Below are positions 55,401 to 64,000 of a DNA stretch of 64,000 nucleotides, in pieces. This DNA comes from Darksidea phi. Taxonomy: Eukaryota; Ascomycota; Dothideomycetes; Pleosporales; Lentitheciaceae. Positions within the stretch are counted from its first letter, which is position 1; every line of letters starts with the position of its first letter. The stretch spans positions 186,001 to 250,000 of the forward strand of contig JASJFT010000039.1 in the NCBI GenBank assembly GCA_030770425.1. The letters are read 5' to 3'. A program made the translations under genes and the position numbers. The notes below the pieces were generated by a model. The model did no database searches. It was given only the letters and a program-made list of their open reading frames with translations, and was not told where the DNA came from.

Positions 55401-56830
55401 GATCTTGAAGCGAGACGCCGTCGAGTTGAATTTTTCCCGAGGTGGCCTGGTAGAACCGCACAAGTAATTGACCTAGAGTGCTCTTTCCTGAGCCACTTCG
55501 CCCAATTACGAATGTAGTTTTGCCGACTGGGAACGACATGGATACATCGGAGATGGCGAGCTGGTCTGGGCGTGATGGATACGCAAAGGAAACCTATGGA
55601 ATCAACATGATATAGGCCCAAAGAGCGAACCACGACTCACATTTTCGAATTTGATCTCTCCAGCACAATCTGCAGGTGTTTTGTATCCCCCTGTCTCGAT
55701 TAAGGAGTGAGACTTCGATATTTGGTCCACCAATACCCGTAGCCTAGCCCCGGCAACTCTGCCCTTTTGAAGGACGATTAATTGAGGCAGAAATTCAGTA
55801 ACAGCTGTCACTGCTAGTAAAGCTGCCCAGAATGTAGTGAGTACCTGCCCAGCGTTCTTTTGCCCGCTTATGACTAGATTGCTGCCATACCAAAACCCCT
55901 GAACGAATATGCTTAACGTGAAGAACTGCATGACGCCCAGCTGAAGGGATCGAAAGTTGGCTTGACTTTTGTAGAGACGCCCTGACAGATCGATGGCACT
56001 TGTATATCTTTGTACTTCGAATCGTTCGCCGTTAAAGCACTTTACTGTCTCGATGCTACGGATAGCGTTCGTGGCATACTTTAAAGCTTGCTGGAGCTTG
56101 TCGCTCTGTTCATGCGCTCGGTTCGACAATATATTAGACAAGTAGGTCATGATGAGGTAAATAATGGGGACCGAGCATATGACCACAAGCGTCAGATTCC
56201 ACGAAAAGTAGAAGGCAACACCTATGGCCCCGAGAGCTTGGACGACGCTCTGAACAGCTTCGCCGAATGGTTGGGACACGGAGAGCTGTAGATCGCGGAT
56301 CTGCCTAGAGTCTGTCAACATCATTGTGATAGTGCTGTCTGGCCGAAGAAGTCTTACATCTGTACCGCAGGGAGCAATGCAGCGATGCCAGTCTCCCTAG
56401 TATCATACCATGCCATATCCTTCTCAAGCAATGCTTTAAATATTCGCTGCCTTGCGCTTCGTGCCTGCAATTCGCCAAAAGTTAGGAATGTCATGAAGTA
56501 TATGCTGTTGGCGAGCCAGCTGATGCCACCGAATGCCGTTAGGTACGTGCAATATCTCGAAACATTGCGGAGGAAGTCCGCCGCCGATGGTTTGCCCGCA
56601 CCAAAATCCGCAAACTGTCGGAATATCAACCCGAAGACGATGGCCATGGCGGGGAGAGTAAGCGCAGCGATCGTGGCAGTCACGAAGGCAATGGACAGCA
56701 CCGGCAGGTGTTTTCTTGTCGTGAAGGTGAAAAGAGCCTTCCAACCCATCTTTCGAATGAAGTCCTGCTCCTCCGCTTCCATAGTGCTCATATTTTCCGG
56801 CTCATTGGCGCAGTTCGATGCTGAAGACAT
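52492..56830 (-). CDS. Full-length Ste6-type ABC transporter (a-factor exporter family)
   Basis: Three exons: 56830-56358, 56304-55641, 55593-52492; 1412 aa. Order is membrane domain 1, nucleotide-binding domain 1, membrane domain 2, nucleotide-binding domain 2, each membrane domain with six hydrophobic segments. NBD1 has Walker A GRSGSGKST, signature LSGGQRQRMALARARL and Walker B VLILDESTSALD. NBD2 has GSSGSGKST, ISGGQAQRIVIARAL and VLILDEATSALD; both ATP sites look intact. Between NBD1 and TMD2 is a Ser/Arg-rich linker. The family includes the yeast Ste6 exporter of the farnesylated a-factor pheromone, and other fungal members export peptides or lipids. ATG 56830 (MSSASNCANEP) is chosen because the preceding 29 codons are not family-like. 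Introns of 53 and 47 bp restore TGIAALLPAVQ-MQIRDLQLS and the A-loop SFAYPSRP. Confidence 0.9.
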
Positions 56831-57456
56831 CGCCGCGTACCGCGCATACGAGTGAGTACTGTGTGGTGGAGTATAAAATGACAGAGTTTGGCTACAAGGG
56901 AAAAGGAATAAAGTCATGCGATTTTGACGCGAGAGTTAAAGGAATCGCCAGATGCGGACTAGTCCATTCATACCACGCGACGACTTTGTTCGCCCTTCGT
57001 ATTGTTCTTAACCGCCACGCATTGTCGTATGGCCACAATCATAAGAGTACAAAGCCCATCCCCGTCACGCGGGCAATACTGATTTCCCTTCCTCCGGGCT
57101 GAGGCCTTCCCTATTTACATTAGGCGGTCCTAAAAAATTGTCAGGGCGAATGCCTTAGAGCCAAAGACCCCATGGAGTCGAGTATTCACCGCAGAACGTC
57201 CTACATATGTAGAGCCCACATGATGGCTGCTTTAGCGGGCGGAACGTGTTAAGCAGAAGTATCGGGTGCAGCGTCGTCAGAGCAGCGTCGGTGTAAACAA
57301 AGAAGGAGGCGCGGCAAAGCCGGTGATCGAACAAGCGTCGGTCGCCCCACGAGTGCGAATCGGGCGATCTCCACCGATAATGCAGAAGTCCCTGCGTCAT
57401 GTCCATTCAGAAGCGTCGCAGAATTAAGTCCATTCCGCCAACGTGGCGCGCCTCTA
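56831..57456. other. Intergenic region between tandem minus-strand genes
   Basis: About 630 bases with the promoter of the ABC transporter and the 3' end of the PBDC1-like gene. A 94-codon plus-strand frame (56818-57102) has no family features. Confidence 0.5.
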
Positions 57457-58060
57457 TCACTTGCTCTCTGGATTCGCCTTCTTGTAGATCCAGTCGTTCA
57501 GACCTTCACGGTTCCTGCCTTGATTAGGAATAAGCAGCGAAACACATAGAAAGACGGCATACCGAGCGATCTCAATAGCGTAGAATTGCATGCGCACCGC
57601 GAATATGGTACCTTCCTGGGTATACTCTGTCTTGGGGCTTGCGCGCACCATGGCCCCGAAGTTGAAATCCTCCACCTTTTTCTCGTATGTGTTGATGAAG
57701 TTGCGCCATCGTTCCTTTCCTGCCTTACTCTTCATGTCATCCTCGTTGATCGTGGCTGAAGAGTCCCAGTCGGGGAACTCCTTTTTGAAGTGGTCGTAGA
57801 TCTCATCGTCGAGTTTGGTGAGGCGGAGCTTGGAGCCAGGAATCTTCTCTAGGATGTTCCAGTACGTCTCCATGTGCTGCACCACTATCCCGCATTGTCA
57901 GCTAAGGTATATGAAGGCGACTAAATAGGGCGAACCTTTGACGGCAAACTGCTTCTCGATCTTGGACACCGTTAGCGCTATACCTCACCGCAGAACGGGC
58001 TGACTGTACATCTTCAAAGTTGTCGGCATGCTCCGCATCGAAGTTTGTGACTGCTGACAT
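57457..58060 (-). CDS. PBDC1/YPL225W-family protein (eEF1A-folding chaperone type)
   Basis: Four exons: 58060-58010, 57960-57936, 57884-57563, 57514-57457; 151 aa. The family, formerly labelled polysaccharide biosynthesis domain-containing protein 1, includes yeast YPL225W (Chp1), reported to help fold newly made eEF1A. The spliced product shows the family run: NFDAEHADNFEDIEKQF, VVQHMETYWNILEKIPGSKL, RLTKLDDEIYDHFKKEFP, KERWRNFINTYEKKVEDFNFG, TEYTQEGTIFAVRMQFYAIEIARNREGLND. Exon 2 has 25 nt. The last intron removes a hydrophobic stretch that would otherwise look like a membrane segment. Cytosolic; no signal peptide. It shares a short promoter with the WDR6-like gene. Confidence 0.87.
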
Positions 58061-58251
58061 TTTGGCGATATTTTGTGAGTCTGTGAACCAAATAGCTCAG
58101 GTAGAGCAATAGCTAGTTCGATGTGGGAGTGTCGGGGCAGCGCAGATCAGAAGATATTAGATTTTTGAGGTTGCGAATCCCCCGCTATTGCCCCGCGCTG
58201 ACTCAATACTTCATTTCCATCCACAACGAGCATCTTCTACCCACCTCTCCA
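58061..58251. promoter_or_regulatory. Short bidirectional promoter of the PBDC1-like and WDR6-like genes
   Basis: Only 191 bases between divergent ATGs, so both core promoters must lie here. No TATA box. The compact arrangement implies coupled expression. Confidence 0.6.
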
Positions 58252-61200
58252 ATGTCCGCGAAGCTTCAGGTTGGTTACCCATCCTGGCATTTGCACCCGC
58301 TAACGTCAACAGCATGAATGCACTCGCGTCCCAGTGACTGCCTTGTCCTCCTGCGGGCCATATCTCGTTGCCGCAGAAGGGCCATTCTTGCGTTTCTATA
58401 CGCGCCAAGACCACACCTATCTCACGTCGAAACGAGTATTCCAAGCTCAAGCTATACATGGGATATCTGTTCATTCTAGCTCGAATCACGATGTGACTCT
58501 AGTCATCTGGGGCGGCCTCCTTGTGCGCGCTCTTGCACTCAGTGTAGGCAAGAATGCGCTTCTGGAAACATTGCAATTCTCGAATGTAGCAAAAGCGGTT
58601 GACTGGATACTTGATCTCAGCCCTGAGATAGCGGACCAAGAGAATGGCGCGGTCGGTCAAGTCAGACCATGTGCTGCTATAACAGCTCACAATGCGCTCT
58701 TAGAATTGACTATAGGACGCGATCCTAGCGATGATGCAACCCAAAGGTAACCCAACTAGCTGCGCCTTACTTCCATCTCATCTCTCGCACGAATGTGCGT
58801 CAATACAAACACAGCCATAACAACCTGCTGACCTTGACCCAGCAGTTCTCTGGTGATCTCGATTGCTGAGCTTACGTCAAGTTCACGCTCCATTTTATAT
58901 TCCGCGCATTTGTTCTGGGAGTCCAGAGACCGCATACTAGTCGCTGCAGGTACCGCTTTTGGAGAGATCATGTATTGGTCTTGGACCCGTGCATCCGGCG
59001 AAAGGACTGCATCTCATGTGCATCGTGTGTTTCTCGGCCACGAAGGATCAATATTTGGCGTACAAATCTCGGAAGAGTTGGAACTAATTCCTGGTCAAGG
59101 GTTAAGGCGGCTTCTTGCGAGCTGCAGTGATGACCGTACTGTTCGCGTATGGGACATTACTGGGTTTTCCTCGAATAACCAGACGTTGACTGAAACTGAA
59201 GACCCTGAAGCGCAAAGGACTCGGCACACTGGCTTCAGCAATGCCTCCTTTGACACTGATCTATCAAGCACGGATTGTTTAGCTATTGGATGGGGTCACA
59301 TATCTCGTGTCTGGATGGTTCGGTTTCTGAATCACGCGGATCTTTCTGCAGGAGTTTGCCTGCTTTCCTCCGGAGAAGATGCAACGTCCCGCACCTGGCT
59401 ACTAGTCCCGAACAGCGAAAGCGGCCCCGAGCTTGTAGGGTTGCTACGTTACAAACTTCTACAGTTAGATAATGCCTCAAACCACAACGGAAAGAACATA
59501 TGGTCGTTGATTGTTCACAGCCATGCCTCTAGGGTGCAGCAGGTAGTCATGGGTGGTGCAGACAGCAAGATTTCTGCCTGCTCTTTGGGCTTCCCCGGTC
59601 CGCTGCTGAGCAGGACTGAGTCTTCGCTTTCCCGGTTTACTGTTCACGACATAACGTCATCGACACAAGCCATGAAGGTTGCTGTGTCGCCATCCCACTC
59701 AAACCACTCGCACAGGTCTTCCAACAAGGCCGAGTACTTTCGCAGTTATGCATTCATCGATGACAACACTTTCTTGCTTACCACCAACTCGGGTAGGGTC
59801 TACATACAGTCGAATCTTGCGGAGTCTCATGTACCCGAAGAAAAGTCCATACATGACTCGACATTTGTGGCCCAACTTGAAGATTTAAAGGGTTACTCCG
59901 TCTGTACCGGCGTTCCCGCTGTCGGTGCTGCTTTTATTGCCGGCTCTGGAGGGAGCATCTACTGTTATCAAAGACACGCACAGAGCTTGACTAAGGTACA
60001 CACTTTCAGCGCCAAGGTAGGGGAGATCTTCGTTCCTAACCACGGAGCATCGGACGATCACGAGGTGGTACTGCTCGTGACTCTAGTTGGGCAGAATTTT
60101 GCACGGCTCCTCCATTTGAACCTTTCAGGAATTCATGCACCGACTATCTCAGCATCCATCACCATTCCACTGTCCGAAGAGTCTACTGGGCTCGCTATCA
60201 CAAGCATGGACTATATACCCACGAGACTTCAAGGCGCTCACTTACTCCTTGGCTTTCGAAAGGGATCAATAGCGTTATACTGCTTTCCGAGTGTCGAGAA
60301 TGAGCGTACTGAAGCACTATCGGCTTCGTTGGAAAGAATCATCGCGAAAGTGCACGGGAAGGAAGCCGTGACCTCTATTTTTTGGATCCCAGATAAGCTA
60401 CTCTCCTTGTCAGGGAATTTGGTCTCCACTGGGCGGGATGGCCGCTTGACCATTTACACTCTGGACTTGGCGACAAACACAATACATCTCGTCCATAGCC
60501 TGACACTACCTGTTGGACCTAATATCGAAGGGATAGGCTTCAGCGAAAACCATCTCTTCGTCTATGGCTTTACCAGCAAGAAGTTTGTTCTTTACGACAC
60601 TGCTGCTGAAGAGGAAGTCATGAGCGTCGACACTGGAGGTGGCCACCGAAGTTGGACCTTCCAACCATCGTCACAAAAACATGATGGCGGCACTCTAGTC
60701 TGGACCCGAGCATCGAGCATGCATATCTGCCGTCAAGCCGGTCCTAGTCATGAAGTGATTCGCCCAGGCGGTCATGGACGCGAAATCAAAGCAGTTGCGA
60801 TATCGACAACTTCTATCGATGGTGTTCAGAAGCAGTTCATTGCCACTGGAGCAGAGGATACCGACATCAAGATTTTCGAATACGAGGACGGCGAGATTAG
60901 GTGTCGGAGAACCTTGCGAAAGCACACCACGGGTATCCAGCACTTACAGTGGACAGATGATGGCGAGCATCTTTTTAGCAGTGGTGGCTGCGAAGAATTT
61001 TACATCTGGAGAGTACGCCCAATACCTCTTGAGCTTGGAGGTATCGGCGTAGTATGCGAGGCCGTCTATCAACCCGAGAGTGAGCATTCTGATCTCAGGA
61101 TCATGGCTTTTGCCGCGCGGAAGCGAGGTTCTGGATTTGCTATTGCTATGGTGTTTTCGAACTCGGATGTCAAGGTACCTCAAGCCTTGCATATGCGTAC

Positions 61201-61943
61201 AATTAGAGAGTGCTAACATGAAGCAGGTATACTCATATGACCCCACCGCAGCAGAAAAGTGGCAAACGCTTGCCAAAGGCATGTACTTTACTTCGTGTCT
61301 TACCCAATGCGTCTTCTTATCATCCAACACTATCCTCACCGCCGGCACCGACGGGCACGCAGTCTTGTGGCCGCTCGCCTGTATCAAACACCCACATCCA
61401 AGCATCTTGTCTTCTCCCGGATCTCTGACATGGAAACAACCCGCGCGCATCCACCAAAGCTCTTCTAAAACCCTCACAACACACGTACTGGACGCCCAAA
61501 CAACACTGCTCGTATCAGGAGGCGACGATGGCAGTCTCGCCTTCCTCCTCGCCACCACTCCATCCCTAAGTTTCGATACACCGGCCCAGTCTTTATATAC
61601 TAGCCCACCGATAATCGTAGCTCGCGCTCACGCCTCAGCCGTTACGGCTTGCGCTATCCTAACCCACCGATCCCGCATCTTTGTCCTCACATCTGGGAAC
61701 GACCAGTGGGTGCGGCTTTGGGAGGTCGTTCCACGCTTCAACGTTATTACGCAGAAAGCCGTAGCAGCAAAGACGTGGCACAATGTGGACCCGCTTGGTA
61801 TCAGACGTGTGAAGAGGACGAAAACGAATGTGGCTGACGTGTCGGGTATGGCGGTCCTCGTAAAGAGTGGGGAGGCAATGGCCAAGGTGCTTATGTGTGG
61901 TGTGGGTATGGAAGTTGTACGCGTAGACTGGGAAGAGGTGTAG
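58252..61943 (+). CDS. WDR6/Rtt10-type WD40 protein (tRNA 2'-O-methylation cofactor family)
   Basis: Four exons: 58252-58273, 58335-58746, 58843-61174, 61227-61943; 1160 aa. WDR6 (yeast Rtt10/Trm734) is the scaffold that lets the Ftsj1/Trm7 methyltransferase modify Nm34 in tRNA anticodon loops; Rtt10 also affects endosomal recycling. The protein is a long chain of WD repeats: VFLGHEGSIFGVQ with LLASCSDDRTVRVWD, VCLLSSGEDATSRTW, HASRVQQVVMGGADSKI, LVSTGRDGRLTIY, QFIATGAEDTDIKIFEYE, HTTGIQHLQWTDDGEHLFSSGGCEEFYIWRV, and a C-terminal HASAVTACAI..LTSGNDQWVRLWEV. Exon 1 (MSAKLQV) is the weakest part, since its donor (GTTACC) is poor, but a phase-0 donor four bases earlier gives a stop. Exon 3 has a tandem CAGCAG acceptor. 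Confidence 0.83.
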
Positions 61944-62321
61944 TTATAGCACCATGGGAGTGGCTGGTTGCAATGGCGATCTAGTAAAGTTATGTTACTT
62001 GCATACATCAGAGCATGTTCGACGCCCTTGACTTGAGTACGGTGCATTTTATTCGATTTCGCTCTCTCATCTCCCTACAAGCCTCATGCAGGGAGAAAAA
62101 CGCTTCTGGCCATTGAATGTTCGCCTGACCAAGAGACTTCCTATTGAGAACATCCTGGGTATCATCCCGTGCCCCATTGCGCCTGGAAATGCTATCACGA
62201 AGAGACCGTGCCACAATATGAAATGCCTCCAACGATAGAATACCGACGCAGGTTTTTTAAAGAGACAGGGAGGTGGGAGGGGAGGCAACCTACCGAACAA
62301 AGCACGAAGCCTGCCACATCT
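61944..62321. other. Region between convergent genes with an alternative 3' exon
   Basis: About 380 bases containing 3' ends of the WDR6-like gene and the right-edge gene. A minus-strand frame here (62008-62232, with LHEACREMRERNRIK) looks protein-like and could be an alternative last exon of the right-edge gene, but I found no donor that joins it in phase. Confidence 0.4.
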
Positions 62322-64000
62322 TCATAGATGGTCTTTCCAGTCCAAAACATCATATCCCTTGTTTCGTGGAACTTCTGCCTTAGGTCGAACACCCAGGTTC
62401 GTTGGCCAGGGTTTATTCGGATCGATCTATTCACATCAGCTCCTCTGTCGCTCGTTCATTGAGTGGGGCTTACTGAAATGTTTCCAGTCAACGACGTCGT
62501 CCTCTGAAACGCAAACACAAAGTCGCGATATACATCACCAGTCGGCTCAGTGGGTATTTTCGAGAGACTGTCCGGGCGACTGAATGTCGAGCTGTCAAAG
62601 GATGTGCGAGAGATAGGTGTCGAGGTCCCACTTTCTATGGTGGTTTTGCGCTTCTCCTGAACCGTTGAAAACCTGGATGTTGGCGTGTTGTGGAGAGGCG
62701 AGCGGTGTAAAGGTGAGTTTGCATGGGGGATTAGCTGAGTTTTGTGGGTGCCAGCTGGTAAAGACAGCCTTGGGCGGTCTCTCGAAGAGCTGTTGCTGCG
62801 CTCAATGGCTAATCCATTAGACCGACTCGGGCCCCATGGCAACGACTTTCTTGACGTCATTTTTGTCGGCTCAGCGCGAGGGGGGACCGCTGGTTCAGCG
62901 ATTGGCGACGCTACTGGAGCTACTAGAGTCGTTGAAGCTACTGGAGACATTACAGGAGTCCCTAGTTCCTTGAGAGCAGTCAAAAGCGTCTCTCTATTCT
63001 TGATCACGCCCTTGCTGTACAATGTATTTCGAATATTGTCCTTGTAGTATCGATAGTATGGCTCAGGGTCTTCACCGTTGTCGCTGCATTGCAAGATGTA
63101 GTCCTTGTAGTCCGTTCGATTGCGAATTATAAAGTCGTCCCATTGCCATTTCGGCACCATTTTGTCCTCCAGATCTAGCCTATGCATTTGTTTGCATTGG
63201 CCGATGAAATGTTGAGTGCTTCCAGTGTACTCCGGATAAGTAGTTTTGAAGTTCTGGAAGACCGTCTCAACCTTTAGGTGCTGTGTGGAAGCAGATATTA
63301 GATCATGAGGCAACCTCTCTTTGATGGTCGGCGAAGCGTGCGCGGCATGATTGAAGACATGAGAAGCCTGGAGAGGAGCTGACTGAGAATCTTGTATCAG
63401 ACTTCGGGTAACCTTCCTAGCGTAAAAGGGGTCGTCGATGTCCATTTCCTTGGGGACCGAATCTATGTGGTGCATGACAGAAGGCGAATAGTGACCGCGT
63501 GTGAGTCGATTCTCAGGTCCATTGGTTTCTGGGGCCTTTGAACTTGATCTGTTTTGGCGGATATGCTCAGGCAAGCCTTGTTTCTTGTCGTTGAAAGACG
63601 TCTGTGCGGAATGTGGTTGTTCTGGCTCCGCACCTGCCTGTGAGACGCCAGTCTCCGTGAGTGGAGTGATCTTACTGACTGTAGAATCCTTACGTTCATT
63701 GCCCAATGGTTTTGCGTTAATGGAATCTGATCGTCGCTCTTCCCGGAAACGATCCAACGACTCTTTTCTTGCCTGGCAAAGCTCAGCAGCAGTGTCTCGA
63801 GGTGGCGAGTGGTCACCGAATCCCACAAATTTTATTTCCCTTCGTTTCGAGAGGCGGTTGCTCTTCTTCGAGGGTGATGTGTCCAGTTTTCGCTTCATAT
63901 GGGCGACCTCCAGAATGCTTGCGGAAGATTTGATCGGCTCGCTCGGGTTTGGATGCGTGAGCTTAAGCGCTTTCTTGCCTGAAGAGCTTAAATCGAGAAG
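62322..64000 (-). CDS. Uncharacterised nuclear-looking protein, N-terminus cut by the window edge
   Basis: Exons 64000-62474 (continuing off the window) and 62426-62322; at least 543 residues. The frame is open from the right edge through ATG 63898, so the start lies beyond the window; 63898 is an internal Met. Lys/Arg clusters (KRKLDTSPSKKSNRLSKRR) look like a nuclear signal. A compact region of about 90 residues follows a disordered part: TVFQNFKTTYPEYTGSTQHF, then LEDKMVPKWQWDDFIIRN, TDYKDYILQC and NTLYSKGVI. It has the look of a conserved helical domain rich in Trp/Tyr that I cannot name. Pro/Ser/Thr-rich sequence follows, ending DVYRDFVFAFQRTTSLTGN before a canonical 47-bp intron. The last exon (DPNKPWPTNLGVRP, ending WKDHL) is the best in-phase choice. 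Confidence 0.6.

Noticed and set aside
58170..58200. tRNA-like GAATCCCC stretch
   Set aside because: No matching acceptor stem, D-arm or anticodon arm could be drawn.

Overview
The window comes from the nuclear genome of a filamentous ascomycete (Pezizomycotina). Introns are numerous and short (mostly 45-65 bp, GT..AG with a CTAAC/CTAAT branch site), exons splice cleanly into fungal proteins (Erg4, Erv14/cornichon, Prp17, Zn2Cys6 regulator), and genes are packed on both strands. I lean towards Dothideomycetes from gene style only. I see no CRISPR array, rRNA, tRNA or recognisable transposon. All gene models were spliced by hand from donor/acceptor sites and reading phase.

Layout. 0-5 kb: a possible small gene of unknown function and Nbs1 (nibrin). 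5-11 kb: a six-exon GMC oxidoreductase and an RBR ubiquitin ligase. 11-16 kb: Erg4 sterol reductase and a Cys-rich membrane protein. 16-25 kb: a block that reads like a catabolic gene cluster: MFS anion permease, class II ketose-bisphosphate aldolase, a DenD-like (D-erythronate dehydrogenase family) enzyme, a cytochrome b5/FMN hydroxy-acid dehydrogenase ending in the peroxisomal signal SKL, and a Zn2Cys6 regulator. 26-31 kb: an uncharacterised protein with a Ded1-like YVPPHLR motif, a secreted class 3 lipase, a disrupted SnoaL-like gene and a RidA/YjgF protein. 32-35 kb: a mitochondrial BolA protein and an ACSF3-like malonyl-CoA synthetase, divergently arranged.

36-38 kb holds a tiny Ser/Tyr/Asn-rich protein behind a long, CT-rich, TATA-containing upstream region. 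38-45 kb carries housekeeping genes: Prp17 splicing factor, cornichon/Erv14, methionine aminopeptidase 1 and kynurenine 3-monooxygenase. 45-52 kb has the XPG/Rad2 endonuclease and a BRCT protein with about twelve 23-24-residue Tyr-Pro-x-Thr-Pro repeats. 52-57 kb encodes a full-length Ste6-type ABC transporter. 57-62 kb has a PBDC1/YPL225W-type protein and a WDR6/Rtt10-type WD40 protein sharing a 191-bp promoter. The right edge cuts an uncharacterised nuclear-looking protein.

Functional links worth noting: the five-gene 16-25 kb block (transport, oxidation, aldol cleavage, regulator) suggests sugar-acid use; the BolA/ACSF3 pair meets at mitochondrial lipoylation; the PBDC1/WDR6 pair meets at translation elongation. 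These links are inference from family knowledge and position.
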